A DNA stretch of 64,000 nt from an uncultured Treponema sp. (lineage in GTDB: Bacteria > Spirochaetota > Spirochaetia > Treponematales > Treponemataceae). Where the stretch lies: positions 1 through 64,000 of the forward strand of contig CAMWWZ010000002.1 of assembly GCA_947178095.1 (NCBI GenBank), written 5' to 3'. The translations under genes were made by a program, and so were the position numbers. Under the pieces are notes generated by a model. It did not search any database. It saw only the letters and a program-made list of their open reading frames with translations, and was not told the origin of the DNA. Below, piece by piece: positions 39,687 through 51,560 of the stretch; the first letter of the stretch is position 1, and each line of letters opens with the position of its first letter.

Positions 39687-40307
39687 ATGAAAGGTCTGAT
39701 TGGAAAAAAATTGGGCATGACCCAGGTTTTCGACGAAAGCGGCAATTTGACACCAGTTACCGTGATCCAGGTCGAGCCTAATACGGTCGTCGCCACAAGG
39801 ACAAAAGAAAACAATGGCTACGAAGCCGTTGTTTTGGGCGTGGGCGAATTGAAGCCCAACAAAGTTACAAAGCCCTATGCCGGACAGTTTTCAGAAGGCA
39901 TTACCCCGAAAAGGACTTTGAAGGAATTCCGCGATTTTGACGGCGAAGTGAAAATCGGCGACCAGTTCGGCGTGGAACTTTTCGACAAAACACGCTTTTT
40001 GGACGTTACCGCCAATTCAAAGGGAAAGGGCTTTCAGGGCGTAATGAAAAGATGGGGCTTTCACGGAGGACGCAAGACTCACGGTTCTAAATTCCATCGC
40101 GAGCCGGGCGGCACTGGACAGTGTACCACCCCTGGACACACCTTTAAGAACACAAAGTTGCCTGGACGAATGGGCAATGTCCGTGTTACGGTGCAAAATC
40201 TTCGGATTGTGAAAATCGATCCCGAATTGAAGGTAATTCTCGTTCGCGGGGCAGTTCCCGGAACTCGCAACAGCACGCTGATCGTCAAGTCCGCGGTGAA
40301 AAAATAA
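39687..40307 (+). CDS. rplC: 50S ribosomal protein L3
   Basis: [17 protein letters not shown]. Confidence 0.97.
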   Translation: MKGLIGKKLGMTQVFDESGNLTPVTVIQVEPNTVVATRTKENNGYEAVVLGVGELKPNKVTKPYAGQFSEGITPKRTLKEFRDFDGEVKIGDQFGVELFDKTRFLDVTANSKGKGFQGVMKRWGFHGGRKTHGSKFHREPGGTGQCTTPGHTFKNTKLPGRMGNVRVTVQNLRIVKIDPELKVILVRGAVPGTRNSTLIVKSAVKK

Positions 40308-40322
40308 CGGCAGGAGAAGACA

Positions 40323-41009
40323 ATGGAAAAGAAAGTCTATTCAGTCGATGGAAAAGAGCTGCGTACGATCAATTTGGACGACAACGTATTCGGCCTTCCG
40401 TTGAACGAAGATGTCATTTACTATGCCATCACAAACGAATTGGCAAATAAACGTGTTGGAACGGCTTGCACGAAAACCCGCGCGGAAGTGCACGGCTCCA
40501 ACAAAAAGCCCTACAAGCAGAAGGGCACGGGAAACGCTCGCCGTGGTGACAAAAAGTCTCCGATTACGGTTGGCGGCGGTACGATTTTCGGACCGAAGCC
40601 CCGCGATTATAGCTATGCGATTCCCAAAAAGGAAAAACGCCTTGCGATGAAGACGATTTTGAGCATGCAGGCGCAGAGCGACAGGCTCGTTGTCATCGAA
40701 GATTTTACGGTGCAGAGCGGCAAGACCAAGGATTTGGTGAAAATCCTCAACAATTTTGCCAAAGACACCCGCACAGTGGTGATTTTGAACGACATCGTTG
40801 ACGAAGGAAACGTCGCCGAAGCCGAAAAAGACATTCGCGCGAACAATGCTTTGCTCAGGCGGGCGGGCGGCAACATTCCGACGCTCACGTTCCTTTCGTA
40901 CAAGTGTCTTCGCGCCCACGACTTGTTCTACGGACGCAAAATCATCTTGTTGGAAGGCGCGGCCAAAAATCTGAGCGGCTTTTATGCAGCGCAAAGGGGG
41001 GCTAAATAA
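40323..41009 (+). CDS. rplD: 50S ribosomal protein L4
   Basis: KPYKQKGTGNARRGDKKSPITVGGGTIFGPKPRDYSY. Confidence 0.97.
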   Translation: MEKKVYSVDGKELRTINLDDNVFGLPLNEDVIYYAITNELANKRVGTACTKTRAEVHGSNKKPYKQKGTGNARRGDKKSPITVGGGTIFGPKPRDYSYAIPKKEKRLAMKTILSMQAQSDRLVVIEDFTVQSGKTKDLVKILNNFAKDTRTVVILNDIVDEGNVAEAEKDIRANNALLRRAGGNIPTLTFLSYKCLRAHDLFYGRKIILLEGAAKNLSGFYAAQRGAK

Positions 41010-41290
41010 TGATTGACTTCAACGACATTCTTATTGAGCCTGTTGTTTCTGAAAAGGCGACGATGTTGCGCGAGCAGAACAAATATGTTTTTGTCGTGCG
41101 CCCGGATGCCACGAAAATTCAGATAAAAGAAGCGGTGAGAAAACTTTTCAATGTAAAAGTTTTGTCCTGCACGACTATGAATGTGGTCGGAAAGAAAAAG
41201 CGCGTGCGCGGCACTTCCGGAACCACTGCTGGTTACAAAAAAGCCATTGTGCGTTTGGCGCAAGGCGAAACGATAGGCTTGTTCCAATAG
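41009..41290 (+). CDS. rplW: 50S ribosomal protein L23
   Basis: Family sequence; operon position. Confidence 0.96.
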   Translation: MIDFNDILIEPVVSEKATMLREQNKYVFVVRPDATKIQIKEAVRKLFNVKVLSCTTMNVVGKKKRVRGTSGTTAGYKKAIVRLAQGETIGLFQ

Positions 41291-41390
41291 GACAAGTTAC
41301 AAAGCCGAAAATGGCTTGAGTTTGCTTCGAAAATCGGCTTCCGCGTCTTTTTGGCGCGCCGCCGAAAATGAAGTCTTATGGGAGAAAAAG

Positions 41391-42215
41391 ATGGCTCTAA
41401 AAGTTTTTAAGCCAATTACACCTGGTACACGCGGACGTGTTGACCTGCGCCGGGATGAACTGACATGCGACAAACCCGAAAAAAAATTGGTGTCAGGAAA
41501 AAAATCCAACGCAGGACGCGGAGCCGGCGGACGCATTGCGGTGCGTCACAAGGGCGGCGGTCACAAGCGCAGATACCGTGAAATTGATTTCAAGCGCAAC
41601 AAGCACGGAATTCCTGGAACTGTTCATTCTATTGAATACGATCCGAATCGCAGTGCGAACATTGCTTTGATTTATTATGCAGATGGCGACAAACGCTACA
41701 TCATCGCGCCGAAAGGTCTCACTGTCGGAATGAAAATCATGGCTGGCGAAAACGCCGCTCCGACGGTTGGAAATGCCTTGCCGCTTGCCGCGATTCCAGT
41801 CGGATTTACGGTGCACAACATCGAATTGACGATTGGCCGTGGCGGACAGCTTGCCCGCAGTGCCGGTGCGAGCGCGCTCATTTCCGCGAAAGAAGGCGAT
41901 TATGTCACGATTAAACTTCCTTCGAGCGAAATTCGCCGCGTTCATGCGAAGTGCTATGCCACAATCGGCGTGGTCGGCAACGAAGATCACATGAACGTTC
42001 AGCTTGGAAAAGCCGGCCACAAACGTTGGATGGGCATTCGTCCGACTGTTCGCGGTATGGCGATGAACCCGGTCGATCACCCGCTTGGTGGTGGTGAAGG
42101 CGCTGGTAAGGGACGCAATCCGGTTACTCCATGGGGTCAGCCTTGTCGAGGTTACAAAACCCGCAACAAGCGCAAGACATCGAGCAGATTTATCATTTCG
42201 CGTCGAAAGAAGTAG
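41391..42215 (+). CDS. rplB: 50S ribosomal protein L2
   Basis: [10 protein letters not shown]...[12 protein letters not shown]. Confidence 0.98.
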   Translation: MALKVFKPITPGTRGRVDLRRDELTCDKPEKKLVSGKKSNAGRGAGGRIAVRHKGGGHKRRYREIDFKRNKHGIPGTVHSIEYDPNRSANIALIYYADGDKRYIIAPKGLTVGMKIMAGENAAPTVGNALPLAAIPVGFTVHNIELTIGRGGQLARSAGASALISAKEGDYVTIKLPSSEIRRVHAKCYATIGVVGNEDHMNVQLGKAGHKRWMGIRPTVRGMAMNPVDHPLGGGEGAGKGRNPVTPWGQPCRGYKTRNKRKTSSRFIISRRKK

Positions 42216-42229
42216 CGTAGGAGATAATT

Positions 42230-42517
42230 GTGTCAAGATCTGTTAAAAAAGGGCCTTTCGTCGAAAAGTCGCTCTATAAAAAAGTAATTGAGTTGAATAA
42301 ATCGGGAACGAACGAGAAAAAGCTCATCAAGACTTATTCTCGCTGTTCTACGATTATTCCTGAAATGGTCGGAACGACTATTTCTGTTCACAACGGCAAG
42401 TCATGGATTCCGGTTTATGTTACGGAAAACCTTGTTGGCCACAAGTTGGGCGAATTCGCTCCCACTCGTGTGTTCCGAGGACATGGCGGCACAGACAAAA
42501 CTGCTGCTAAAAAATAG
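42230..42517 (+). CDS. rpsS: 30S ribosomal protein S19 (GTG start)
   Basis: [14 protein letters not shown]. Confidence 0.97.
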   Translation: MSRSVKKGPFVEKSLYKKVIELNKSGTNEKKLIKTYSRCSTIIPEMVGTTISVHNGKSWIPVYVTENLVGHKLGEFAPTRVFRGHGGTDKTAAKK

Positions 42518-42526
42518 GTGGATATT

Positions 42527-42883
42527 ATGGCAGAAACAAAAGGCTATGTAGCCACTTCGAAATTCTTGATTGCGTCTCCCACAAAGGTTCGCCCGGTGGC
42601 TCATGTAATCAGCAGGAAAACTTGTTCGCAGGCAATGTCAATTCTTGAAAACATGCCGCAGAAAGGCGCGCGCCTCGTTCGCAAGACCTTGAAGTCTGCG
42701 GTGGCAAACGCTTTGTTTGCAGACGACAAGTTGGATGAGGATACACTGTATGTCAAGGAAATTCGCATTGACGAAGGTCCGAGACTCAAGCGAGTTTGGT
42801 TTCGCGCGCGCGGTCGCGCCGATCAGTTGCTCAAGCGCATGTGTCATATCACCGTTACGGTTGCTGAAAAGGCGGGAGAATAA
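42527..42883 (+). CDS. rplV: 50S ribosomal protein L22
   Basis: Family sequence; operon position. Confidence 0.96.
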   Translation: MAETKGYVATSKFLIASPTKVRPVAHVISRKTCSQAMSILENMPQKGARLVRKTLKSAVANALFADDKLDEDTLYVKEIRIDEGPRLKRVWFRARGRADQLLKRMCHITVTVAEKAGE

Positions 42884-42885
42884 AA

Positions 42886-43647
42886 ATGGGACAGAAAGTT
42901 AATCCGATTGGTTTGCGCCTTGGAATCAACAAGACTTGGCAATCGCGTTGGTATGCCGATCCTCGTGAATACGCGGATTTGGTTTTGGAAGATTTCAAAA
43001 TCCGAAAATTGATTTCGGAACTTCCTGAATGCAAAGGCGCGGACATTGCCGAAGTCGAAATCGTGCGCCATCCGCAGCGAGTTACGATTGTAATTCACAC
43101 GGCTCGCCCCGGTGTTATCATCGGCGTAAAAGGCGCGACAATTGAAAAAATCAGTGCCGACATTCAAAAGCAGCTGACAAAAAAAGTTCAGATTAAAATC
43201 AAGGAAATCAAACGTGCTGATTTGAACGCTTCCTTGATCGCGCAGAATATCGGCAGACAGCTTATGGGTCGCGGCTCGTTCCGCAAGGCTTTGAAGCAGT
43301 CTACTGCGAACGCCATGCGCGCCGGCGCACAGGGAATCAAAATTCGCCTGGCCGGACGACTTGGCGGCGCGGAAATGAAGAGGACGGAGGAACACAAGGA
43401 AGGACGAGTTCCTCTCCATACATTGCGTTCGGACATTGACTATGGAACATACGAAGCGCTCACGACTTATGGCAAGATCGGCATAAAAGTTTGGGTGTTC
43501 AACGGAATGAACTATGGTCGTGAACAGAATGAAGATGCGGGTCAGATGGTGAGAAAACCAAATCGCGACCGTCCGCAGCGTCCTTCTGATAAGTCTACGT
43601 CTGGCGAAAGCCGGGCAAAAGATACTGTCGCAAAGGCAAGGAGTTAG
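42886..43647 (+). CDS. rpsC: 30S ribosomal protein S3
   Basis: [24 protein letters not shown]. Confidence 0.98.
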   Translation: MGQKVNPIGLRLGINKTWQSRWYADPREYADLVLEDFKIRKLISELPECKGADIAEVEIVRHPQRVTIVIHTARPGVIIGVKGATIEKISADIQKQLTKKVQIKIKEIKRADLNASLIAQNIGRQLMGRGSFRKALKQSTANAMRAGAQGIKIRLAGRLGGAEMKRTEEHKEGRVPLHTLRSDIDYGTYEALTTYGKIGIKVWVFNGMNYGREQNEDAGQMVRKPNRDRPQRPSDKSTSGESRAKDTVAKARS

Positions 43648-43650
43648 ACG

Positions 43651-44070
43651 ATGCCTCTCGCACCAAAAAGAGTAATGCACCGAAAAGTGCAGCGCGGTAG
43701 GGCACATGGTTTTGCTACGCGCGATAATCACGTTGACTTTGGCGATATAGCTCTTGTTGCGATGGAATCGACGTGGCTCAACGCTCGCGTAATCGAAGCG
43801 TGCCGCGTTGCCATCAACAGAAAGCTTGAACGCAAAGGTAAAGTTTGGATTCGAGTTTTTCCCGACAAGCCGATTTCAAAAAAGCCGGCTGAAGTTCGCA
43901 TGGGAAAGGGAAAAGGCTCACCGGAATTTTGGGCGGCCAATCTCAAGCCCGGAATGATTTTGTTTGAAGTTGGCGGAGTTGACATTAAATTGGCGGAGCA
44001 GGCGCTTCGTCTTGCTGCCAGCAAATTGCCGGTGGTGACAAAAGTCGCATACCGCCCGACGCAGGACTAG
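43651..44070 (+). CDS. rplP: 50S ribosomal protein L16
   Basis: MPLAPKRVMHRKVQRGR. Confidence 0.97.
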   Translation: MPLAPKRVMHRKVQRGRAHGFATRDNHVDFGDIALVAMESTWLNARVIEACRVAINRKLERKGKVWIRVFPDKPISKKPAEVRMGKGKGSPEFWAANLKPGMILFEVGGVDIKLAEQALRLAASKLPVVTKVAYRPTQD

Positions 44071-44080
44071 GAGGAATAAG

Positions 44081-44314
44081 ATGGCAGACAAAAAGAAAAA
44101 GACAAATTACCAAGAACTGTCTTATTCCGAATTGGTTTCGCGCCGCGATGAACTCAAGAAAAAATACATGGAGTTTAGATTCAAAATGGTTCTTTCCCAT
44201 GTAGACAATCCAATGGAAAAACGCGCGATGCGCAAAGAAATTGCTCGCCTGAACACGTTTATCCACCAGCGCGACCTTGCACAAAAATTCGGGGCCGTTG
44301 CGGGTAACAAGTAG
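44081..44314 (+). CDS. rpmC: 50S ribosomal protein L29
   Basis: Family sequence; operon position. Confidence 0.94.
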   Translation: MADKKKKTNYQELSYSELVSRRDELKKKYMEFRFKMVLSHVDNPMEKRAMRKEIARLNTFIHQRDLAQKFGAVAGNK

Positions 44315-44324
44315 GAGTTGACAC

Positions 44325-44597
44325 ATGGCAGAAACACAGGAAAAGGCTAAAAGTGGCAAGCGTTCTTATGTTGGACTTGTGACGAGCGACAAAATGGACA
44401 AAACCATCGTCGTTTCAATTTCAACAAAGCGAATGGATCCGCTTTACAAAAAATATGTTTCCAGGACCAAAAAGTGCAAGGCTCACGACGAAAGGAATGA
44501 GGCGCACATTGGCGATACGGTAAAAATTGTTGAATGTCGTCCGCTTAGCAAAGACAAGTGTTGGCGTCTGGTACAAATCGTCGAACGGGCGAAGTAA
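44325..44597 (+). CDS. rpsQ: 30S ribosomal protein S17
   Basis: [16 protein letters not shown]. Confidence 0.97.
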   Translation: MAETQEKAKSGKRSYVGLVTSDKMDKTIVVSISTKRMDPLYKKYVSRTKKCKAHDERNEAHIGDTVKIVECRPLSKDKCWRLVQIVERAK

Positions 44598-44609
44598 GGA
44601 GTTTAGGTT

Positions 44610-44978
44610 ATGATTCAAATGCAAACTTGTATGACAGTAGCCGACAACTCGGGCGCCAAGATTGCCCAGTGCATCAAGGTGCTTGGCGGAACTCATCGTC
44701 GCTATGCCGGCATCGGCGACATCGTTGTGGTGGCCGTGAAGGACGCGATTCCCACTTCGACAATCAAAAAGGGCGCGATTAAAAAGGCCGTCATCGTTCG
44801 TCAGGCAAAAGAATATCGCCGCCCGGATGGAACTTACATCCGATTTGACGACAACGCTTGCGTCATCGTTGACGATTCGAAAAATCCCGTCGGCAAGCGC
44901 ATTTTCGGACCCGTCGCCCGCGAGCTTCGTGAAAAAGACTTCATGAAGATTATTTCGCTTGCGCCAGAAGTTCTGTAA
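44610..44978 (+). CDS. rplN: 50S ribosomal protein L14
   Basis: [27 protein letters not shown]. Confidence 0.98.
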   Translation: MIQMQTCMTVADNSGAKIAQCIKVLGGTHRRYAGIGDIVVVAVKDAIPTSTIKKGAIKKAVIVRQAKEYRRPDGTYIRFDDNACVIVDDSKNPVGKRIFGPVARELREKDFMKIISLAPEVL

Positions 44979-44989
44979 GGAGCATTGTT

Positions 44990-45328
44990 ATGGTTAAGAA
45001 CGTGAACGTTGGAAAAAAGAAATACAAGATTCACAAGGGCGATACAGTTCAAGTGCTTTCCGGAAAAGACAAGGGCAAGCAGGGCGAAATCGTCCGCATG
45101 GTTACCAAAAAAGATGCGGTAATCGTGTCGGGTTTGAATCTCGTGAAAAAAGCCGTGAAGAGGCGCAGTCAGCAAGACCAAGGTGGAATCATCGAAGTCG
45201 AAGCGCCGCTTCATGTTTCAAAAGTGGGCATCGTGTGCAAAAAATGCAGCCGCCCAGTTAGAATCGGTTATAAGTTTGACGGCGACAAGAAAATTCGCGT
45301 CTGCCGCAAATGTGGAGAAGCGTTGTAA
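44990..45328 (+). CDS. rplX: 50S ribosomal protein L24
   Basis: [23 protein letters not shown]. Confidence 0.97.
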   Translation: MVKNVNVGKKKYKIHKGDTVQVLSGKDKGKQGEIVRMVTKKDAVIVSGLNLVKKAVKRRSQQDQGGIIEVEAPLHVSKVGIVCKKCSRPVRIGYKFDGDKKIRVCRKCGEAL

Positions 45329-45879
45329 TGGCAAATTATGTACCCCGGCTTAAGAAAGTCTACAAAGAAACTATCGCGCCCGAACTCTTCAAGGAGATGG
45401 GCTACAAAACTCCCATGCAGATTCCGCAAGTGAAAAAAATTGTGGTGAGCATGGGCGTGGGCGAGGCTCTCGGAAATAAGAAACTTCTTGATGCCGCAGT
45501 TGCTGACCTGACACAAATCACGGGACAGAAAGCGGTCAAGACAAAGGCAAAGAAAAGCATTGCCAACTTTAAACTCCGAGCGGGCGCAGAAATTGGTGCG
45601 ATGGTAACGTTGCGCGGAACAATTATGTACGAATTTTTGGATCGCCTTATCAACGTTGCGTTGCCGCGCGTCAAGGATTTCCGCGGAATCAAAGCCACAG
45701 GTTTTGACGGACACGGAAATTTTTCGTTGGGAATTACGGAGCAAATCATTTTTCCGGAAATCGACTTCGACAAAATTACGAAAATTTCGGGAATGAATGT
45801 TACTATCGTAACGAGCGCAAGAACGGACAGCGAGGCTCGCGCTTTGCTCACCAAGTTCAATATGCCGTTCAGAAAGTAA
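45328..45879 (+). CDS. rplE: 50S ribosomal protein L5
   Basis: Family sequence; 1-nt overlap with rplX stop. Confidence 0.97.
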   Translation: MANYVPRLKKVYKETIAPELFKEMGYKTPMQIPQVKKIVVSMGVGEALGNKKLLDAAVADLTQITGQKAVKTKAKKSIANFKLRAGAEIGAMVTLRGTIMYEFLDRLINVALPRVKDFRGIKATGFDGHGNFSLGITEQIIFPEIDFDKITKISGMNVTIVTSARTDSEARALLTKFNMPFRK

Positions 45880-45889
45880 GCGAGGAGTT

Positions 45890-46075
45890 ATGGCTAAGAA
45901 ATCGATGATAATCAAGGCGCAGCGCACACCGAAATACCGCACAAGGCAGTACAATAGGTGTCAGATTTGCGGTCGTCCGCGAGGCTATCTGCGCAAGTTC
46001 AAGATGTGCCGCATTTGCTTCCGCAAGTATGCGAGTGAAGGTTTGTTACCTGGCGTAACAAAGTCAAGTTGGTAG
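45890..46075 (+). CDS. rpsN: 30S ribosomal protein S14 type Z (zinc form)
   Basis: 61 aa with CQIC...CRIC. Confidence 0.96.
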   Translation: MAKKSMIIKAQRTPKYRTRQYNRCQICGRPRGYLRKFKMCRICFRKYASEGLLPGVTKSSW

Positions 46076-46090
46076 GGTAGGAGAAGAAGA

Positions 46091-46489
46091 ATGAGTGTTT
46101 CAGATCCCGTAGCAGATATGCTTACAAAAATCCGCAATGCGACGAGGGCCCGCCACGAGAAAGTGGATATTCCCGCGTCAAAATTGAAGTTGGAAATTGT
46201 AAAAATCCTGAAAACTGAAGGCTACATCAAAAACTTCAAGAAAGTTCAGGAAGAAGGAAAGAATATCATCCGCATTTTCCTCAAATATGACGATATGAAT
46301 AATCCTGTGATTCACGGCTTGGAAAAAATCTCCACGCCTGGTCGCCGAATTTATTCAGGTTATAAGGATCTGCCCCGCGTCCACAATGGATACGGTTCAG
46401 TGATTGTTTCGACGTCATCCGGAGTGACCACTGGCAAAAAAGCCACGGAAAAAATGGTTGGCGGCGAATTGGTCTGCAAAGTTTGGTAA
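46091..46489 (+). CDS. rpsH: 30S ribosomal protein S8
   Basis: [19 protein letters not shown]. Confidence 0.97.
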   Translation: MSVSDPVADMLTKIRNATRARHEKVDIPASKLKLEIVKILKTEGYIKNFKKVQEEGKNIIRIFLKYDDMNNPVIHGLEKISTPGRRIYSGYKDLPRVHNGYGSVIVSTSSGVTTGKKATEKMVGGELVCKVW

Positions 46490-46501
46490 CGGGAGGTAAA
46501 A

Positions 46502-47041
46502 ATGTCTAAAGTTGGAAAGCTTCCCGTGGCCGTTCCTGCGGGCGTAAACGTAACAATCAACGGAAACGAAATCAGCGTGAAAGGTCCAAAAGGCGAATTG
46601 AGCCAAACTTTCAGCCCGAATGTCGAAGTGGCTTTTGAAAACGGCGAAATCATCGTCAAGACGAAAAACACAAGCCGCCAGGCCAACGCCGATCACGGTT
46701 TGTACCGCGCCCTCATCAATAATATGGTGACTGGCGTTTCCGCAGGATTTTCAAAATCGCTCATCATAACGGGCGTTGGTTATCGCGCGGAAGTCAAGGG
46801 CGAGGAACTTGTGATGAATCTTGGATATTCCACGGATTTTATCGCGATGATTCCCAAAGGGCTTTCAGTGGCCACCGACCCGAACGGACGTGTCACAGTG
46901 AGCGGAATCGACAAGCAGCAAGTTGGCGAATTCTGCGCGCAAATTCGGAAGTTGAGAAAACCCGAGCCGTATAAAGGCAAGGGCATTCGCTACGAAACAG
47001 AAATCATCAGACGCAAAGTCGGAAAGACTGGCGTTAAATAA
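46502..47041 (+). CDS. rplF: 50S ribosomal protein L6
   Basis: Family sequence; PEPYKGKGIRYETE. Confidence 0.97.
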   Translation: MSKVGKLPVAVPAGVNVTINGNEISVKGPKGELSQTFSPNVEVAFENGEIIVKTKNTSRQANADHGLYRALINNMVTGVSAGFSKSLIITGVGYRAEVKGEELVMNLGYSTDFIAMIPKGLSVATDPNGRVTVSGIDKQQVGEFCAQIRKLRKPEPYKGKGIRYETEIIRRKVGKTGVK

Positions 47042-47053
47042 GGTGGGGCGATT

Positions 47054-47416
47054 ATGTTTAAGAAACTTAACGACAAACAAAGAAAACGCCTTCACAGAAA
47101 GGTTCACATTCGCAAGACTGTCTATGGCACGGCTGAACGCCCGCGCATGACGGTTTACCGCAGCAACAAGAATCTTTATGTTCAGGTGGTTAATGACGAC
47201 GAAGGAAAAACTCTTGCCGCCATTTCAACTATGGAAAAGGATTTTGCCTCCCTCAAGCCTACGGTGGCTGATGCGGCAAAACTTGGTGAAGCGATGGGCG
47301 CGCGCCTTAAAGAAAAGAATATTACTACGATAGTATTCGACCGCAACGGTTATCTTTATCATGGTGTTGTCAAGGCCCTTGCCGATGGCGCTCGCAAAGC
47401 GGGCATTCAGTTCTAG
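47054..47416 (+). CDS. rplR: 50S ribosomal protein L18
   Basis: Family sequence; operon position. Confidence 0.96.
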   Translation: MFKKLNDKQRKRLHRKVHIRKTVYGTAERPRMTVYRSNKNLYVQVVNDDEGKTLAAISTMEKDFASLKPTVADAAKLGEAMGARLKEKNITTIVFDRNGYLYHGVVKALADGARKAGIQF

Positions 47417-47424
47417 GAGAAGCT

Positions 47425-47946
47425 ATGGAACGCCAGAAAAATTTTGACAAAGACAGAGAGCCAAGAGAAAAAGAGTTCGTCGAAAAGCTCGTCACTTTGA
47501 ACAGGACCTCTAAAACTGTAAAAGGCGGTCGCCGAATGTCTTTTGCCGCGCTCAGCGTGGTGGGCGACAAAAAAGGTCGCGTCGGCTATGGTTTTGGCAA
47601 GGCGAACGATGTTACGGAAGCCATCAAAAAAAGCATCGACAAGGCGAAGAAAAGCCTTGTGAAGATGCCGATCAAAAATGGCACGATTCCGCACGACATC
47701 ATCGGAAAATTCAAGAGTTCCGAAGTTTTGCTCAAGCCGGCTCGTGCTGGTACTGGAATCATCGCGGGCGGACCTGTTCGCGCGATTATGGATGCGGCCG
47801 GTGCTACGGACATAATTTCAAAGTCGCTCGGCTCAAGTGCCTCGGTGAATGTTGTGCGCGCGACGTTTGATGCGATCGAGCATTTGCTTGACGCCAGCGT
47901 TGTCGCCAAAAACAGAGGCAAGTCTCTGAACGAGATGTGGGGGTAA
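47425..47946 (+). CDS. rpsE: 30S ribosomal protein S5
   Basis: [27 protein letters not shown]. Confidence 0.97.
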   Translation: MERQKNFDKDREPREKEFVEKLVTLNRTSKTVKGGRRMSFAALSVVGDKKGRVGYGFGKANDVTEAIKKSIDKAKKSLVKMPIKNGTIPHDIIGKFKSSEVLLKPARAGTGIIAGGPVRAIMDAAGATDIISKSLGSSASVNVVRATFDAIEHLLDASVVAKNRGKSLNEMWG

Positions 47947-47949
47947 TCG

Positions 47950-48132
47950 ATGGCAAAACTCAAGATTACACTTGTAAGAAGCACAATCGGACAAAAGCCC
48001 GCAAAACGCGCCACCGTGCGAAGTTTGGGCTTGCGAAGAATCAGTTCTTCTGTCGTGCAGGAGGACAATCCTTCTGTTCGCGGAATGGTTGCGTCTGTGG
48101 CGCATCTTGTAAAAGTTGAGGAGATTCAGTAA
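47950..48132 (+). CDS. rpmD: 50S ribosomal protein L30
   Basis: LKITLVRSTIGQKPAKRATVRSLGLRR. Confidence 0.96.
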   Translation: MAKLKITLVRSTIGQKPAKRATVRSLGLRRISSSVVQEDNPSVRGMVASVAHLVKVEEIQ

Positions 48133-48620
48133 TGGCAGAAGAATACAATCCAATTTTGCACGCGCCCCGCGGAGCAAACAAAAAGCCAAAGCGCGTTGGA
48201 CGCGGTTCGTCTTCAGGACTGGGAACGACGGCTGGACGCGGAAACAAAGGGCAGCAGTCGCGCTCGGGAAAAAGATTGCCGTATGTAGGATTTGAAGGCG
48301 GCCAGATGCCGCTTTTCCGCCGCATCGCGCAAAGAGGTTTTTCGAACTATCCGTTTAAGGAAGAATTCGCCATCGTGAATCTTTCCGACATCGAAAAGAA
48401 ATTCGCGGACGGTGAAACTGTTGACAAAAAGAGCCTCAAGGAAAAGGGCTTGGCGAAATCAAAATCGCTTCCCATCAAAATTCTCGGCAATGGCGAAATC
48501 ACCAAAAAAGTGACCGTTGTTGCGGACAAAATTTCTGAGTCGGCGAAAGCGAAAATCGAAAAGTCCGGCGGCTCTGTAACTTTGGTCGAAAAAACCAAAA
48601 AAGCGCAGAAAAAAGACTAA
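48132..48620 (+). CDS. rplO: 50S ribosomal protein L15
   Basis: RVGRGSSSGLGTTAGRGNKGQQSRSG. Confidence 0.97.
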   Translation: MAEEYNPILHAPRGANKKPKRVGRGSSSGLGTTAGRGNKGQQSRSGKRLPYVGFEGGQMPLFRRIAQRGFSNYPFKEEFAIVNLSDIEKKFADGETVDKKSLKEKGLAKSKSLPIKILGNGEITKKVTVVADKISESAKAKIEKSGGSVTLVEKTKKAQKKD

Positions 48621-48630
48621 GGCGGACTAA

Positions 48631-49956
48631 ATGAGTACAATCGGCAACATTTTCAAAGTTGGAGAACTCCGCAGCCGCATTTTGTTCACTTTCGCTGTGC
48701 TGGCACTCTACAGGCTTGGATGCGTTCTTACAATTCCAGGCGTGGATGCCGTCGCGTTGTTTGAATATTTCAACACGCTTTCGCAGCAGAATAACAACGC
48801 CTTCGCAAGTTATATGGACTTTTTCGTTGGCGGCGCGTTCTCGAATTTTTCCGTGTTCATGCTCGGAGTGATGCCTTACATTTCCACGCAAATCATCATG
48901 CAGCTCGTCCTCATCATTTTTCCTTCATTAAAAAGGATGGTGATGGAAGAGGGCGGCCAGCAGAAAATGCAAATGTGGACAAGGGTGGGCACGATTTTCG
49001 TGTGCATCATTCAGTCGTTCGCCGTGACGTTCTACGCCAAAAACATCGGCGTGATTTCGCTCAACAATGAAATCGCGTTCAAAGCCTTGGCGATTCTTAC
49101 GGTTACGACTGGCTCGATGATAACAGTTTGGCTTGGCGACCAAATTACCGCGCGAGGAATCGGAAACGGAATTTCGATTATGATCTTTGCGGGAATTGTG
49201 GCGCGAATGCCAAGCGCGGTGGTCGAACTTGCCGAAAGCGTTCGTGCCGGCGAATTGAACATCGTATTCGTCATTGTGGCGTTGCTCCTTTTTGTGGGAA
49301 TCGTTGCCGTTGTCGTCTACGAAGAATCCGGCGAACGAAAAATTCCTGTCCATTATGCGAAGCGCGTTGTGGGCAGAAAAATGTACGGCGGACAGAACAC
49401 CTACATTCCCTTTAAAGTGAATCCGTCGAACGTGATTCCTTTGATTTTTGCATCATCGTTTTTGACACTTCCCTTGCAGCTCATTTCTTCCGTGGCGAGC
49501 AACTCCGGCGCTGCACGATGGGTTCAAAAATTGGCTGTGTTTTTGAATCCGATGGGAATTTGGTACAATATTTTGTTGGTTGTCCTTATAATTTTCTTTG
49601 CATACTTCTACACTCAGGTAACACTGAACCCCACGGAAATCGCAAAGCAAATTCGCGAAAATGGCGGCTCCATTCCCGGCGTAAGGACGGACAAGACCGA
49701 AGAATATCTGCAAAGGATATTGAATCGGCTTGTATTGCCAGGCTCGTTGTTCTTGGCGGCAATCGCTGTGTTGCCGACACTCATCCAAAAGATCTTCGGT
49801 TTCCCGCAGTCGGTGGCAATGCTGATGGGCGGAACTTCGCTGATAATTATGGTTGGCGTTGACCTTGACACGATGAGCCAAATCGAAGCCCTTTTGAGGA
49901 TGCACAAGCAGGACGGACTTATGAAAAAGGGCAGGATTCGTTCCAGAAATCTTTAG
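48631..49956 (+). CDS. secY: Preprotein translocase subunit SecY
   Basis: 10-[32 protein letters not shown]. Confidence 0.97.
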   Translation: MSTIGNIFKVGELRSRILFTFAVLALYRLGCVLTIPGVDAVALFEYFNTLSQQNNNAFASYMDFFVGGAFSNFSVFMLGVMPYISTQIIMQLVLIIFPSLKRMVMEEGGQQKMQMWTRVGTIFVCIIQSFAVTFYAKNIGVISLNNEIAFKALAILTVTTGSMITVWLGDQITARGIGNGISIMIFAGIVARMPSAVVELAESVRAGELNIVFVIVALLLFVGIVAVVVYEESGERKIPVHYAKRVVGRKMYGGQNTYIPFKVNPSNVIPLIFASSFLTLPLQLISSVASNSGAARWVQKLAVFLNPMGIWYNILLVVLIIFFAYFYTQVTLNPTEIAKQIRENGGSIPGVRTDKTEEYLQRILNRLVLPGSLFLAAIAVLPTLIQKIFGFPQSVAMLMGGTSLIIMVGVDLDTMSQIEALLRMHKQDGLMKKGRIRSRNL

Positions 49957-50041
49957 AAATTTGGTGCGAAGGTCTAGACTAAAATTGGACAAATGTGGTA
50001 TAATACGGCTTCGATTTATACCGCATCACAGGGGGACTTTT

Positions 50042-50155
50042 ATGAAAGTACGAACCAGCGTAAAGCCTATCTGCGACAAGTGCAAGGTCATTAAGCGCAA
50101 CGGCATTGTCCGCATCATTTGCGTGAATCCAAAGCACAAGCAGAAGCAAGGTTAA
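50042..50155 (+). CDS. rpmJ: 50S ribosomal protein L36
   Basis: [37 protein letters not shown]. Confidence 0.96.
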   Translation: MKVRTSVKPICDKCKVIKRNGIVRIICVNPKHKQKQG

Positions 50156-50168
50156 TAAGGAGTAATAG

Positions 50169-50537
50169 ATGGCTCGAATTGCGGGAGTTGACATCCCTAA
50201 CAAACATGTTAATATCGCTTTGACGTATATTTACGGAATAGGACGTTCTTCGGCGATGAAAATTTGCAAGGAAGCGAATGTTAATCCGGACACTCCGATT
50301 AATGATTTGCCTTCCGAAGAGCTCAACCGCCTTCGCGAAATCATCGACAAAGAATACAAGGTGGAAGGTCGTCTCCGTTCGGAAATCGGCTTGAACATCA
50401 AGCGTCTTATCGACATCGGCAGTTACCGAGGCCTGCGCCACCGCAAAGGACTTCCAGTTCGCGGTCAGCGTACTCGCACGAATTCCAGAACTCGCAAAGG
50501 CAAGAAGAAGACCGTTGCGAACAAGAAGAAAGCATAA
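50169..50537 (+). CDS. rpsM: 30S ribosomal protein S13
   Basis: [26 protein letters not shown]. Confidence 0.97.
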   Translation: MARIAGVDIPNKHVNIALTYIYGIGRSSAMKICKEANVNPDTPINDLPSEELNRLREIIDKEYKVEGRLRSEIGLNIKRLIDIGSYRGLRHRKGLPVRGQRTRTNSRTRKGKKKTVANKKKA

Positions 50538-50553
50538 GGCGGAGGTAATCTAA

Positions 50554-50940
50554 GTGGCTACGGTAAAGAAAACGAAAAAAAAGGAAAAGAAGAGCGTATA
50601 CGAAGGAAACGTGTACATTCAGGCTTCTTTCAACAATACTATTGTTACTGTTACGGATTTGAACGGCAATGCGCTTTCTTGGGCTTCGAGCGGCGGCTTG
50701 GGCTTTAGAGGCGCGAAAAAATCGACTCCTTTCGCGGCGCAGACAGTCGCGGAAAGCGCGGTTCAAAAAGCCGTTTCCTATGGCTTGCGCGAAGTTCACG
50801 TTTTTGTGAAAGGCCCTGGAATGGGACGCGAAAACGCTGTTCGCGCGATCGGCAACGCAGGACTTAAAGTCAAGTCGATTTCCGACGTAACTCCGATTCC
50901 GCACAACGGATGTCGCCCGCGCAAAACGCGCCGTATGTAA
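50554..50940 (+). CDS. rpsK: 30S ribosomal protein S11
   Basis: [32 protein letters not shown]. Confidence 0.97.
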   Translation: MATVKKTKKKEKKSVYEGNVYIQASFNNTIVTVTDLNGNALSWASSGGLGFRGAKKSTPFAAQTVAESAVQKAVSYGLREVHVFVKGPGMGRENAVRAIGNAGLKVKSISDVTPIPHNGCRPRKTRRM

Positions 50941-50953
50941 CAAGGAGATATAA

Positions 50954-51547
50954 ATGGCAAAAACACAAGAGCCTTTGTTAAAAAGATGTCGCGCCTTGGG
51001 CATAAACCCGCTTGTAATGGGATATGGCAAGGTGAGCAAGCGAACGAAAAAGGAAACTCGCAAAAAACGTTCCGAATATTCTCTGCAATTGATGGAAAAG
51101 CAAAAGCTCCGCTTCATCTATGGAGTGCTTGAGCGTCAATTCAGGCTTTATTACGAAAAGGCGGCGCGAAAATCCGGCGTTACCGGCGAAGTCCTTTTGC
51201 AGATGTTGGAATTGCGGTTGGACAATGTTGTGTTCCGCTTGGGATTGGCGAAAACCCGCGACGAAGCCAAGCAGTTGGTGAGCCACGGACACGTCACTGT
51301 GAACGGGAAGAAAGTGAGCATTTCGTCTTATGAAGTCAAAGTGGGCGATGTGGTTGCTTTCTGTGAAAAGAGCAAGACTTCTTCTTCCATAAAGAAATTG
51401 GTGGCAAGAATTGAGGAGCGCAAAGTTCCGGTTTGGCTCGAGTGCGACAAGGACAATTTTTCGGGTAAGGTTATCGCGTTGCCTGCAAGAAGCGACATCG
51501 ACTTCGATGTTAAAGAGCAGCTCGTGGTTGAATACTATTCTAAATAA
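50954..51547 (+). CDS. rpsD: 30S ribosomal protein S4
   Basis: EKQKLRFIYGVLERQFRLYYEKA; ARTRDEAKQLVSHGHVTVNGKKV-like. Confidence 0.97.
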   Translation: MAKTQEPLLKRCRALGINPLVMGYGKVSKRTKKETRKKRSEYSLQLMEKQKLRFIYGVLERQFRLYYEKAARKSGVTGEVLLQMLELRLDNVVFRLGLAKTRDEAKQLVSHGHVTVNGKKVSISSYEVKVGDVVAFCEKSKTSSSIKKLVARIEERKVPVWLECDKDNFSGKVIALPARSDIDFDVKEQLVVEYYSK

Positions 51548-51560
51548 TTAAGGAGTTCAA